A stretch of DNA of 37,462 nucleotides from Tannerella sp. oral taxon 808 (GTDB lineage Bacteria; Bacteroidota; Bacteroidia; Bacteroidales; Tannerellaceae), in NCBI GenBank assembly GCA_002890585.1, contig MIQB01000013.1, forward strand, positions 1 to 37,462, read 5' to 3'. The position numbers and the translations under genes are program-made. Under the pieces are notes generated by a model. The model was given only the letters and a program-made list of their open reading frames with translations, did no database searches and had not been told where the DNA came from. Positions 7,193-15,832 of this stretch are shown piece by piece (position 1 is the first letter of the stretch; the number at the start of each line of letters is the position of its first letter).

Positions 7193-8565
7193 TGGCATAC
7201 AGTTTTCGCACCTATCTGCCTTTCTATCGGCGTAACCTGAAAGTGGCGCTCCCGATCGTGTTCTCCCAGCTCGGGGGCGCCCTTGTGCAGTTAGTCGATA
7301 CGCTCATGGTGGGTCGATTGGGCACCATACAGCTGGCGTCCGTCTCGTTCGCTACATCCGTCTTTATCATTGGCTTTGTCTTTTCCATTGGCATACTGAT
7401 GGGCCTCACCCCGTTGGTGGGCATGGCCTATGTGCGCGGCGATCGGAACCGCGTGACGGACCTCTTCCAAAACTCGCTCACACTGGCCACCCTCTCGGCC
7501 CTCTTCATGTGCAGCATCCTCTTCGGCGTCATCCACCTGATGCCCTACATGGGGCAGGACGCGGCCGTGGTCGAGACGGCCATCCCATACTTCAAGGCCC
7601 TTGTTTTCAGCCTCATCCCCTTCCTCTATTTCACGGCCATCAAGCAGTTCCTCGAGGGCATGGGTAACACGATGATTGCGATGGTGATCACGATCATTTC
7701 TAACCTCATCAACGTGCTCTTTAACTACCTGCTCATCTTCGGCAAGTGGGGATTCCCGGAGCTGGGCGTGCTTGGCGCCGGTGTTTCTACGCTCATTTCG
7801 CGCCTCACGATGCCCCTCATGTACCTCGTGGCCATCCGTCTGCGCCGTGAGTGGTGGGACTATTTCCGCGCCTTCCGCCTACGCATCTTCAGCCGCCGTC
7901 GCCTCTGGGAGCTTGTCCGGGTGGGTGCGCCCATCGCTGCCCACATGCTGCTCGAGGTCTTGGCCTTCGCCCTCTCGGCCATCATGGTCGGTTGGCTTGG
8001 CGCCACGCCGCAGGCAGGCCATCAGATCGCCCAAAACATGTCGCACCTCACCTACATGATCGTGCTTGGCATCGGCGCCGCCACCACCGTCCGCGTCAGC
8101 CATCAGCTCGGGGCCCTCGACCTCGAGGCCGCCCGCAAGGCTGGCAACGCCTCCACCCACCTCTGCCTCGTCTACAACGCCCTGGCCGGCACCCTCCTGA
8201 TTGCCTTCCGCCACGCCATCGCCTCGGCCTTCTCCTCCGACCCCGCCGTGATCGACATCGGCGGACGCCTGCTCATCATGGCCGGCATCTTCCAAGTTTC
8301 CGATGGCCTACAGACGGTCGGCGCCGGCATACTCCGCGGCCTGACCGACGTCAAAATCGTCATGTTCTACGCCTTCATCGCCTACATCTGCATCAACATC
8401 CCCTTCGGCTACCTGTTCGGCTTCGTCTTCCATCTTGGCGCTATGGGCGTTTGGGGCGCCTTCATTTTCGGGTTAAGCGTGGCCGCCGTGCTGTTTCGTC
8501 TGCGTTGTCGCAAGATGTTTCGCCTGCTCGAGCAGTCGGGCAAATACACCGTGAAAACCACCTAA
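7192..8565 (+). CDS. MATE family multidrug/Na+ efflux transporter
   Basis: A 457-residue protein with about twelve hydrophobic helices in two homologous halves, starting with the typical FYRRNLKVALPIVFSQLGGALVQLVDTLMVGRLG region (residues 10 onward; conserved PIVFSQL and VDTLMVGRLG). It should export cationic drugs or metabolites by Na+ or H+ antiport across the inner membrane, NorM-like. I use ATG 7192, which overlaps the TGA of the CPBP gene; a GTG at 7189 would add one residue. It is the second gene of a two-gene operon. Confidence 0.92.
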   Translation: MAYSFRTYLPFYRRNLKVALPIVFSQLGGALVQLVDTLMVGRLGTIQLASVSFATSVFIIGFVFSIGILMGLTPLVGMAYVRGDRNRVTDLFQNSLTLATLSALFMCSILFGVIHLMPYMGQDAAVVETAIPYFKALVFSLIPFLYFTAIKQFLEGMGNTMIAMVITIISNLINVLFNYLLIFGKWGFPELGVLGAGVSTLISRLTMPLMYLVAIRLRREWWDYFRAFRLRIFSRRRLWELVRVGAPIAAHMLLEVLAFALSAIMVGWLGATPQAGHQIAQNMSHLTYMIVLGIGAATTVRVSHQLGALDLEAARKAGNASTHLCLVYNALAGTLLIAFRHAIASAFSSDPAVIDIGGRLLIMAGIFQVSDGLQTVGAGILRGLTDVKIVMFYAFIAYICINIPFGYLFGFVFHLGAMGVWGAFIFGLSVAAVLFRLRCRKMFRLLEQSGKYTVKTT

Positions 8566-8591
8566 GTAGGCGCGCGTGCCTTCATATTTAT

Positions 8592-9028
8592 TTGCGAAAT
8601 ACCCCTCGATATGTTCCGAAATACCCGCCAAGTAGTTCCGAAGTAGTCACCGATACGTTCGGAACGTGGTGTGAATATGTTCCGAAGTGGTCACCGATAC
8701 GTTCGGAACGTAGTGTCGATACGTTCCGAGGTGGTCATCGATACGTTCGGAACGTAGTGTCGATACGTTCGGGACGTAGTGTCAATACGTTCGGAGGTGG
8801 TCATCGATACGTTCGGAACGTAGTGTCGATAGGTTCGGGACGTATCGATGGGTACTTCGGAACAGGGTGCAGATAGGTTCGGAACGTATTACCCCCCACT
8901 TCGGAACGTATCCACACCACGTTCTGAACGTATCGATGGGTGCTTCGGAACGTGGTGGTGATACGTTCCGAACGTAGTCTTGATAGGTTCCGAACGTATC
9001 ATTGGGTAGTTCGGAACTACCCGTCGGC
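8592..9028. repeat. Minisatellite array 1: 22-bp palindromic units
   Basis: From 8652 to 8827 eight units of exactly 22 bases follow each other, with the typical unit gatacgttcggaacgtagtg+tc. The core acgttcggaacgt is a palindrome with 6-bp arms around one base. Less regular units (gataggttcgggacgtatc, gatgggtgcttcggaacg) extend the array to both sides, from about 8592 to 9028. Units alternate between gtagtgtc and gtggtcatc endings. The last unit, 9004-9022, is a perfect hairpin with 9-bp arms GGGTAGTTC and GAACTACCC. No gene is seen in 8566-9774. Confidence 0.9.
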
Positions 9029-9185
9029 CCTCTCCCAAGACCCCAAGCCCTCCCTCTTTACCCCTCGGCAACATATTCGCCACATCCCTTCGACGAGTAA
9101 ATCCCCCCTCGCCGACAAGCCCAACATTCCCCGCGCACATATTCCGAAACATCCTCGGATACATTTCTAACACACCCCGATCCAT
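9029..9185. other. Non-coding spacer
   Basis: A C-rich stretch between minisatellite array 1 and the AT-rich GTATAC region. I see no convincing gene, repeat or regulatory element in it. Confidence 0.5.
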
Positions 9186-9774
9186 TTCATCATTGGGTTA
9201 CAAGATCACCGCTATTTATTAGGATATACATTTATATCCGTATACAAGGCTATGAGATACACACATGTGTATACATCGTGGTATACCAATCCCTTTTCTG
9301 AATATACAAGTATGCGATCCTGTTATCCTATTGTTACGCTTGTATACTACAGGCGTATACATAAACAACCTCTGCGATATATGTTCGTAAATACCAACAT
9401 ATACCTCATATAACACCTGATGAGTAGTATATATCAGCGTTTTATCTATCTTCTATCAAGCAACACTTCAATTAAAGGCCAACCAGGAAGATGTATCGAA
9501 TGATATACACCCGGATATAGACTCATTTCAATGGATATAGATCAGTTACTGTCAATTAAATACGAGGATGAAGGAAAGCAAGTCTTTATGGGGTATATCC
9601 TTGTATAATGCACCAACCACACAAGTAGGTGTTATCGTTGTATATTCTTCGTATACTGATGTGTATTATCTCAGGTATACAATTGTTTCCTCTCGAATCC
9701 AGTTTGCTGTTTATCTTTGTATACCCGTTTAGTCAAACGGATAGGATAGATATGTAAATCAACGATTGTATATT
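9186..9774. promoter_or_regulatory. AT-rich region with eight GTATAC palindromes, upstream of the XRE regulator
   Basis: Base composition changes abruptly to AT-rich. GTATAC occurs at 9240, 9269, 9281, 9342, 9355, 9651, 9675 and 9719 (start positions), with many near copies (gtatat, atatac). About 0.1 to 0.2 copies would be expected by chance in this length. The sites occur in pairs 12-13 or 24 bases apart, and one lies about 50 bases before the start codon of the XRE gene. The likely reading is an operator field for that regulator, or an A+T-rich nucleoid-protein region. No convincing coding frame is present. Confidence 0.6.
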
Positions 9775-10215
9775 ATGACTGAGAGAGAGCGAATTATGCA
9801 GGTGATGACCCAGAAAGGCCTCACCTCCTCACAGTTTGCCGAATCCATCGGCATACAGCGCGCCGCCATGTCGCACATCACCTCCGGCCGCAACAACCCG
9901 AGCTTAGACGTGATGAAAAAGATCTTGGAGCGCTTCCCCGACATCAGCGCAGACTGGCTGCTCATGGAGAAGGGGCCGATGACACGCGGCACCCAGCCCA
10001 CAGCCGCACCACCGGAAGCGAAAGCCCCGGCACCAAGCCTCTTTACCCCCCCCACATCCTCGCCGCCACCCCCCGAACCACCCCCCAGCCCTACGCCAGA
10101 GGTGCCCGAGCAACCGAAAATCATCGCCCGAGAGGTCGACCGCATCCTACTCTTCTACTCCGACGGCACGTTTGAATCCTTCGTTCCGGAGCGGAAAGAG
10201 CCCGGGGAGGTGTAG
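9775..10215 (+). CDS. XRE-family helix-turn-helix regulator with Pro-rich linker
   Basis: The 146-residue protein starts MTERERIMQVMTQKGLTSSQ and carries a Cro/CI-type HTH (about residues 5-60; SSQFAESIGIQRAAMSHITSG), followed by SADWLLMEKG, the usual end of this Bacteroidales regulator family. Next comes a linker rich in Pro, Ala and Ser (about 68-115), then a short conserved-looking tail (KIIAREVDRILLFYSDGTFE). It is a DNA-binding regulator of unknown regulon. I start at ATG 9775; a TTG at 9766 would add three residues. The upstream GTATAC cluster is a candidate for its own binding sites. Confidence 0.85.
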   Translation: MTERERIMQVMTQKGLTSSQFAESIGIQRAAMSHITSGRNNPSLDVMKKILERFPDISADWLLMEKGPMTRGTQPTAAPPEAKAPAPSLFTPPTSSPPPPEPPPSPTPEVPEQPKIIAREVDRILLFYSDGTFESFVPERKEPGEV

Positions 10216-10320
10216 TCGCCCCCTGGCAGGGATTGGGCCGCGAAACAGTTTCTACACAATATCCCCACACGATGCAACGTTTCGTACACAAGTGCATCAT
10301 CAGGGAAAAAGTAGAAAAAC

Positions 10321-10509
10321 ATGAAAGCATTACTCTTATCTTTTTTCGCAGTCGTCCTGTGTTACTCCCTCTTTTTCGACGGAGAAGTGCAGCCCGCTCC
10401 GGCAGATGAAATCAACGATACGGCCATACAGACAGGGGTAAATGATTACGTCCAGTTGCGCGATACGACAACATTCTATGCCGAAATAGCCTCCCTGCCT
10501 TGGTCTTGA
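10321..10509 (+). CDS. Small hypothetical protein with N-terminal signal or membrane segment
   Basis: A 62-residue frame starting MKALLLSFFAVVLCYSLFFD, a hydrophobic N-terminus preceded by Lys, then an acidic polar part (ADEINDTAIQTGVNDYVQLRDTTTFYAEIASLPWS). It is 105 bases after the XRE gene on the same strand and ends before a bidirectional terminator. I do not recognise a family. It could be a small exported protein; the reading depends mainly on the convincing signal-like start. Confidence 0.5.
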   Translation: MKALLLSFFAVVLCYSLFFDGEVQPAPADEINDTAIQTGVNDYVQLRDTTTFYAEIASLPWS

Positions 10510-10546
10510 CATCGGCTACCTATGCCGAACGAGTCCTCCGGACACA

Positions 10547-10591
10547 AAAAAAGTTGCAAGCGGTGGTTGATACCCCACTTGCAACTTTTTT
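10547..10591. terminator. Bidirectional terminator between convergent genes
   Basis: Arms aaaaaagttgcaag (10547-10560) and cttgcaactttttt (10578-10591) are perfectly complementary over 14 bp around a 17-base loop, with a T tract on both strands. It separates the plus-strand small gene from the minus-strand GH57 gene. Confidence 0.88.
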
Positions 10592-10640
10592 ATGCCCCCC
10601 CAACGGGGGAATGGGTCGTTACGGTTTGTTAATCTCCTCC

Positions 10641-11912
10641 CTACTTGCTGGCCGCTTTCAGTTCCTTTTTCAGGTTACTGATCTCTTCGTTCTGATTGCG
10701 GATGGTGGTCAGCAGCGAGTTCAGTTCCTCATTTTCAATGGACGCGGGGAATTGCGCCTGCACGCGCAGGATGAAGTCAGAGAGCACATTCATGTAGTTG
10801 TTGAATGCATCGTACGGATTGTCATACGGGCTAAAGAGGTTGTAATGCTTCGTGCTCATGTAGTAAAGGTGGTCGCTGCTTTGCAGGTAGATCCAGTCCT
10901 GCTGAATGCGGCGATTCTCGCAGAGGCGTACACGCTCACCGATCCCATAAATCTTCTTGAAGGCCTCCTGTTGCAACACATTGCCAAGCCACGAGCTGCA
11001 ATCCTTCTCCTCGTCCACCCACGACATGGGGTAAGGCGACGAGATGGAATCGACAGGGTTCATCTGGGCGAAGATCTCGGAGGGCAGCGAGAAGGTGATG
11101 TCGTTGCGCTCGGCGTACTGCGGCAGGGCTTTGAAGAAATCGAAGATGCCCGTGTCAGCGGCATGCATGGAGCCAAGCACCTCGTAGTTCATAAAGGCGT
11201 TCACCACCTTTTCGCCCTCGGCTGTGGCAGCGATGGCGGAGATGTACTTATCGGCCGTGAGGGGGTACTCCGTCCACGTGTGGTCGTCGAAGCGGATGGA
11301 GAGGTCTTCGCTGAAGCGGTCGTTCTTGAGCAGCAGCTTCAGCTGTGGACGGATGGCAGAGGCATAGACGTAGTTCGGGCTTTTCCAACCCAAGACGTGC
11401 TTGGCGCCTTCGGTCAGCATACCCTCGAAGCCGAGCTCATAGACCAGTTCGGAAATGTCGTCGGAATAGATCAGTTCAGTGTTTCGGAACACTTTCGGTG
11501 TGACGTTAAACAGAGACTGGATCTTCTCCGTGTGCATGCGTACTTGAGCCTTGAACTCCTCCGCATCGCCTAACGAGGACAGGGAGTGTGCATACGTCTC
11601 GGCTAAGAACTCCACACAGCCGAGCCCAGCCAGTTCGCGGAAGCTGTCAATCACTTCCGGGGCGTAGATCTCCATCTGTTCTAAGGCTGTTCCGGAGATG
11701 GAGAAGGCAACCTTGAACTTGCCGCCACTCTTGCGGATCATCTCCATGATGGCGCGATTGGCCGGCAGGTAGCATTTCTCAGAGATGCGGTGGAAGATCT
11801 CTTCGTTCTGGAAATCGTCGTAGTAGTAATGGTTGTTACCGATGTCGAAGAAGCGGTAGCGCCTTAGGCGAAATGGTTGATGTATTTGAAAGTAAAAGCA
11901 AATGGTCTTCAT
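10641..11912 (-). CDS. Glycoside hydrolase family 57 alpha-amylase/glucanotransferase-like protein
   Basis: The 423-residue protein starts MKTICFYFQIHQPFRLRRYR, which carries the GH57 motif 1 (HQPFR). The region with VFRNTELIYSDDI and YASAIRPQ continues the (beta/alpha)7 catalytic barrel typical of GH57. Members act on alpha-1,4-glucans as amylases, glucanotransferases or branching enzymes; which one cannot be settled here. A Lys/Glu-rich coiled-coil-like C-terminus (ENEELNSLLTTIRNQNEEIS) is present. It is the last gene of a three-gene glycogen cluster, 14 bases after the glycosyltransferase, and probably acts in the cytoplasm, since no signal peptide is seen. Confidence 0.93.
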   Translation of the reverse strand: MKTICFYFQIHQPFRLRRYRFFDIGNNHYYYDDFQNEEIFHRISEKCYLPANRAIMEMIRKSGGKFKVAFSISGTALEQMEIYAPEVIDSFRELAGLGCVEFLAETYAHSLSSLGDAEEFKAQVRMHTEKIQSLFNVTPKVFRNTELIYSDDISELVYELGFEGMLTEGAKHVLGWKSPNYVYASAIRPQLKLLLKNDRFSEDLSIRFDDHTWTEYPLTADKYISAIAATAEGEKVVNAFMNYEVLGSMHAADTGIFDFFKALPQYAERNDITFSLPSEIFAQMNPVDSISSPYPMSWVDEEKDCSSWLGNVLQQEAFKKIYGIGERVRLCENRRIQQDWIYLQSSDHLYYMSTKHYNLFSPYDNPYDAFNNYMNVLSDFILRVQAQFPASIENEELNSLLTTIRNQNEEISNLKKELKAASK

Positions 11913-11926
11913 ATCTCTCTTCTTAT

Positions 11927-13195
11927 TTATTGTTTGCCATACAGTACTTGATCATAGATTTTACGGACTTTCTGTCCGGCGTATTCCCACTTGATGTTGT
12001 TGACCTCTTTGAGGCCTTCGTCGCGGAGGAAGGTGTGCAGTGTCGGGTAAGTGATGAGGCCATACATGGCGTCGGCCAGGGCTTCGATGTCCCAATAGTC
12101 CACCTTGATGGCATACTTCAGGATCTCGGCGCAGCCTGACTGCTTGGAGATGATGGAGGGTACGCCACACTGCATGGCCTCTAAGGGGGAGATGCCGAAG
12201 GGTTCGGAGACGGAGGGCATGACGTAGACGTCACTGGCTTTGAGGATCTCGTAGACCTGTTTGCCCTTCATGAAACCGGTGAAGTGGAAGCGGTCGGAGA
12301 TGTTGCGTGAGGCGGCCAAGCGGATCATCTTGTCCATCATGTCGCCATTGCCGGCCATGACGAAGCGTACGTTGTTGGCCTTAGCGAGCACCCGGGCAGC
12401 GGCTTCGACGAAATACTCCGGCCCTTTCTGCATGGTGATGCGCCCAAGGAAGGTGACGATCTTGTCTTTCACTCCGCGTTTGTCGGGGATGGCGAGGATC
12501 TCGGGGCTGAGCGGCTCCACGGCGTTGTGGACGGTCGTCACCTTGGCCGGGTCTTGGTGGTACTTCTCGATCACTGTGCGGCGGGTCAGTTCGCTCACTG
12601 TCATGATGTGGTCGGCGTAGTCCATGCCGTTCTTTTCGATGCCGTAGACGTCGGGGTTGACATTGCCGCGGCTGCGGTCGTAGTCGGTGGCGTGGACGTG
12701 GATCACGAGGGGCTTGCCACTGACTGTCTTGGCGTGGATTCCGGCGGGGTAAGTCAGCCAGTCGTGTGCGTGGATGATGTCATACTCCTCGGTGCGGGCG
12801 ATGACGCCGGCTACGATGGAGTAGTTGTTGATCTCCTCGAGTAGGTTGTCGGGATAGCGACCTGAGAACTCGAAACATCCCAGATCGTTCACATAGCGAT
12901 AGCTGAAGTCGGCATAGATATGGTCGCGCAGGCGGAAGTACTCCTGCGGGTCCATGAACTTAGAGAGGCGCTCGGAGACGTAGTTGTAGTCGACGTCTTT
13001 CCAGACGATGGGGGTGTTGCAAGCGCCTATGATCTTCAGGAAACTTTGGTCTTCGTCGCCCCAGGGCTTGGGGATCACTAACGAGATATGCATATCGGGC
13101 TGCAGGGACATGCCCTTGATCAGGCCGTAGCTGGCTGTGCCGAGGCCGCCCAGGATATGCGGGGGAAATTCCCACCCAAACATCAATGCTTTCAT
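11927..13195 (-). CDS. Glycosyltransferase family 4, glycogen/starch synthase-like
   Basis: A 422-residue GT-B enzyme starting MKALMFGWEFPPHILGGLGT, with the Gly-rich loop that binds the sugar nucleotide. The C-terminal Rossmann half includes TFLGRITMQKGPEYFVEAA and the E-x7-E nucleotide motif region in SVSEPFGISPLEAMQCG. In Bacteroidales this gene sits between debranching enzyme and GH57 amylase and is taken to extend glycogen-like glucans from NDP-glucose. It starts 18 bases after the debranching enzyme stop. The family link is firm; the exact donor is inference. Confidence 0.9.
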   Translation of the reverse strand: MKALMFGWEFPPHILGGLGTASYGLIKGMSLQPDMHISLVIPKPWGDEDQSFLKIIGACNTPIVWKDVDYNYVSERLSKFMDPQEYFRLRDHIYADFSYRYVNDLGCFEFSGRYPDNLLEEINNYSIVAGVIARTEEYDIIHAHDWLTYPAGIHAKTVSGKPLVIHVHATDYDRSRGNVNPDVYGIEKNGMDYADHIMTVSELTRRTVIEKYHQDPAKVTTVHNAVEPLSPEILAIPDKRGVKDKIVTFLGRITMQKGPEYFVEAAARVLAKANNVRFVMAGNGDMMDKMIRLAASRNISDRFHFTGFMKGKQVYEILKASDVYVMPSVSEPFGISPLEAMQCGVPSIISKQSGCAEILKYAIKVDYWDIEALADAMYGLITYPTLHTFLRDEGLKEVNNIKWEYAGQKVRKIYDQVLYGKQ

Positions 13196-13213
13196 ATCGT
13201 GTGTGTGTAGTAA

Positions 13214-15160
13214 TTATTCTTCTACGTTGTAGGCTTTGAGCCGTTCGATGACGGTCAGGATGGAGGCCACGCTCATGAGGAATGAGATGGCGCCGCGACC
13301 GGTGAAGGGCGGGTTGCCGTCGAAGAGTTCGGAGATGGTGCTGACGCAATGCATGGACATTTCTTCCTCCATGCTGATCAGGGTGCGCTCGGCGAAGGAG
13401 ACGCCGCCGCGGCCGAAGAGGCTGAGGTAAGCCGTAAGGTACATGCCGGTGAGCCAGGGCCAGACGGGGCCTTGATGATAGGCCAGATCGCGTTCGTATT
13501 GCGGGCCGATGTAGTCCGGCCGGTAGCCTTCGCTTTTGGGGCTGAGGGAGCGGAGGCCTTTGGGGGTGAGGAGCTCTTTGGTGACGATGTCGAGGGCGCC
13601 GCGCTTCTGCACGCGTGTCAGTGGGGAATAGGGGCAGGCGAGGGCGATGACCATGTTGGGGCGTACGCTCCAGTCTTGATTGGTGCCGTTGTCCACGTAG
13701 TCGAAGAGGTAGTTGTATGGGTTGACGAACGTGGCGGGGAAGGAGAGGTCGAGGGCGGAGATGAGGCGGTGGACTATTTCGGGTGTGTCGTCGCCTTGCA
13801 TCTCGCGATAGAAGCAGAGGGCGTTGTACCAAAGGGCGTTGAACTCTACGATGTAGCCTGTGCGGGGGACGACGGGCCGGCCGTTGACGACGGAGTTCAT
13901 CCATGTCACGGGGCGTTCGCGGCCGTTGGTGTAGAGCAGGCCATTGTCGCGCAGGATGAGGTTGGGGTGCTTCTGTGCGAGGAGGTATTCGATGATTTCA
14001 TGCACGATGTCGCCATAGAGTCGGCGGGCATCGTCGAGGCCTTCCTTGAGGGCGAATTGCTGGACGTTCCACACGACCCAGAGGAGCACGTCGGGCTCGT
14101 CGATTTCACGGATGATGGTGTCGGGGAGGCCGTTGCGCATGAAGGTCTGGAGCGCTGGGATGGCTGTCCGCATGAGGCGTTCGTAGCGGTCGCGTTCGTT
14201 TAAGTAAAGTGTGCAACCGGGCATGGAGACGAACATGTCGCGGGCGCGGACTTTGAACCAGGGGTATCCGGCCAGAAGGTAGACTTCGTCGCCGCCGTGG
14301 GGGATGTAGAACATTTGGTGGGCGGCGTTCTTGAGGCAGTTGTAGAAGCTCGATCGGGGGGTGCGCTCGGCTGCTTCTTCATCGAAGAAGGCGGGCAGGT
14401 GATCCAGCTCTTTGTAGGGTTTGTCGCCGGCGCAGAAGACGATGGACTCGCCGCGCTGGATGGGCAGCTCGAAGTATCCGGGCACGAAGAGGTCTTCCTT
14501 GTAGGGGTAGCCGCGCTCTTGTTCTTTGGGGTACTCGATGCCGTGATACCAATAGGGCTCGTAGATGAACTGCGGGGCTTTGTTGAACTGCATGTAGAGG
14601 GGGGCGTAGCCGGGGTACATGCAGGTTTTGATGCCGTTGGGCACTTCTTCGTAGGATCGGTCGGCCATGCCGTTGACTTGCGTCAGTTCTTTCACGCTAC
14701 GGAAGGCCATGAAGGGGCGAAACCGCAGCGTGGTGGGCGAGTGGGCGTCCATGAGTGTGTACTTGATCATGATTTGGTTGTCTGTGCGGGAGAAGATCTT
14801 CTCTTTCGAGAGGACGACTCCTCCGACGCGATAGACGGTCCGCGGGACGGCTTCCATTGTGTATTCGCGGATGTACTTGTGCCCGTTGGGGCTGAAACTT
14901 CCGCCTTCGTATTTGTGAAGGCCGAGGTTGAATTCGGCGCCGTGCTGGATCACCGTCTCGTCGAGCGATGAGAGGACGACATGGTTGTCGTCGTCCAGAT
15001 TCGGCTCCGGCATGACTAGCAAACCGTGGTATTTCCTTGTGTTGCAATCCACGATGGTGGTGCAATGGTAGGCTCCCTTGCGGTTGGTGCGGAGCACTTC
15101 GCGCGAGAGGGATTCTTCCAGGTTTATCAGTAGCGTTTTGTCGAATTTTAGGTAGCTCAT
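13214..15160 (-). CDS. Amylo-alpha-1,6-glucosidase (glycogen debranching enzyme)
   Basis: The 648-residue protein starts MSYLKFDKTLLINLEESLSR and has the N-terminal beta-rich GDE domain (CNTRKYHGLLV near residue 45 is a conserved mark) and a C-terminal (alpha/alpha)6 toroid (about 290-640). The toroid includes GPVWPWLTGMYLTAYL and the preceding EGYRPDYIGPQ, where the acidic catalytic residues of the GH133-type enzyme lie. It removes alpha-1,6 branches during glycogen breakdown. It leads the glycogen cluster and has a good promoter upstream. Confidence 0.95.
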   Translation of the reverse strand: MSYLKFDKTLLINLEESLSREVLRTNRKGAYHCTTIVDCNTRKYHGLLVMPEPNLDDDNHVVLSSLDETVIQHGAEFNLGLHKYEGGSFSPNGHKYIREYTMEAVPRTVYRVGGVVLSKEKIFSRTDNQIMIKYTLMDAHSPTTLRFRPFMAFRSVKELTQVNGMADRSYEEVPNGIKTCMYPGYAPLYMQFNKAPQFIYEPYWYHGIEYPKEQERGYPYKEDLFVPGYFELPIQRGESIVFCAGDKPYKELDHLPAFFDEEAAERTPRSSFYNCLKNAAHQMFYIPHGGDEVYLLAGYPWFKVRARDMFVSMPGCTLYLNERDRYERLMRTAIPALQTFMRNGLPDTIIREIDEPDVLLWVVWNVQQFALKEGLDDARRLYGDIVHEIIEYLLAQKHPNLILRDNGLLYTNGRERPVTWMNSVVNGRPVVPRTGYIVEFNALWYNALCFYREMQGDDTPEIVHRLISALDLSFPATFVNPYNYLFDYVDNGTNQDWSVRPNMVIALACPYSPLTRVQKRGALDIVTKELLTPKGLRSLSPKSEGYRPDYIGPQYERDLAYHQGPVWPWLTGMYLTAYLSLFGRGGVSFAERTLISMEEEMSMHCVSTISELFDGNPPFTGRGAISFLMSVASILTVIERLKAYNVEE

Positions 15161-15197
15161 TGTATTCCTTCCTCCTAACTTATTGTGTTTGATGCCC

Positions 15198-15227
15198 CAA
15201 AAGTAAAAGTTGGAGGTGATTCTGCAA
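15198..15227 (-). promoter_or_regulatory. Promoter for the glycogen cluster
   Basis: The minus strand has TTTG (15227-15224), an 18-base spacer and TACTTTTG (15205-15198). Both Bacteroidota boxes are present at near-consensus spacing, and the debranching enzyme start is 37 bases downstream. Confidence 0.8.
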
Positions 15228-15315
15228 AGGGGAAAATGGGTCGGGGTGGGTCGGAGTTGGAGTTTCTGTTTCTCTTTTGGCCAGTTGGTGTGATGGGGTG
15301 TGCGATTGCTTTAGG

Positions 15316-15728
15316 TAATAATAAATCGGGAGTGTATGGATTTATTATTTCCAACGGCAATAATGAATTTGGAGTATCCGGATTTATTATTTCCAATGGA
15401 AATAATGAATCAGGGGTGTCCGGGTTTATTATTTCCAATGGAAATATTAAATCAGGAGTGTCCATGCTTATTATTGTCTGAGACAATATTAAATCAGATG
15501 TGTCCGGACTTATTATTGTCTGAGACAATATTAAACCGGGAGTGTCCGGGTTTATTATTGTCTGAGACAATATTAAATCAGGAGTGCCCTGGCTTATTAT
15601 TGTCTGAGACAATATTAAATCAGGAGTGTCCGGGCTTATTATTGTCTGAGACAATATTAAATCGGGAGTGTCCGAGCTTATTATTGTCTGAGACAATATT
15701 AAACTGGGAGTGTCCGGACTTATTATTG
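15316..15728. repeat. Minisatellite array 2: nine 42-bp hairpin units
   Basis: Nine units of exactly 42 bases occupy 15341-15718, with partial units at 15316-15340 and 15719-15728. Units 1-3 carry the hairpin ATTTCC-AAT-GGAAAT (unit 1 is slightly degenerate); units 4-9 carry ATTGTC-TGA-GACAAT. Both arms change together, so the stem is kept. The rest of the unit ends in a gggagtgtccgg-like spacer. Because 42 is a multiple of three, frames stay open on both strands, but the predicted peptides are only 14-residue repeats. It lies between the glycogen promoter and the end of the transporter gene. No gene is seen in 15161-15832. Confidence 0.92.
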
Positions 15729-15773
15729 CGAGCGGCGAGGGTGGATTGTGATCGGGCTGACAGCGAAAAAAAT

Positions 15774-15799
15774 GCCCCATCCACGGGTGCGGACGGGGC
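15774..15799 (-). terminator. Terminator downstream of the transporter gene
   Basis: Arms gccccatcc (15774-15782) and ggacggggc (15791-15799) pair with one mismatch around an 8-base loop. On the minus strand the hairpin is followed by ATTTTTTTCG. Confidence 0.8.
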
Positions 15800-15832
15800 T
15801 AAAGGAGGGATGGGCGGCCAGAAGGGCTCCGC

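Noticed and set aside
7851..8876. A 341-codon frame overlapping the MATE gene and extending into array 1
   Set aside because: It is an out-of-frame reading of a GC-rich gene, rich in Pro, Arg and His, and its end is repeat-encoded.
11873..11926. A promoter in the 14-base gap between the GH57 and glycosyltransferase genes
   Set aside because: The gap is too short and has no TAnnTTTG match; the genes read as one operon.
12960..13904. A 314-codon Arg/Pro-rich minus-strand frame
   Set aside because: It overlaps the debranching enzyme and glycosyltransferase in another frame and has the composition of a shadow frame.
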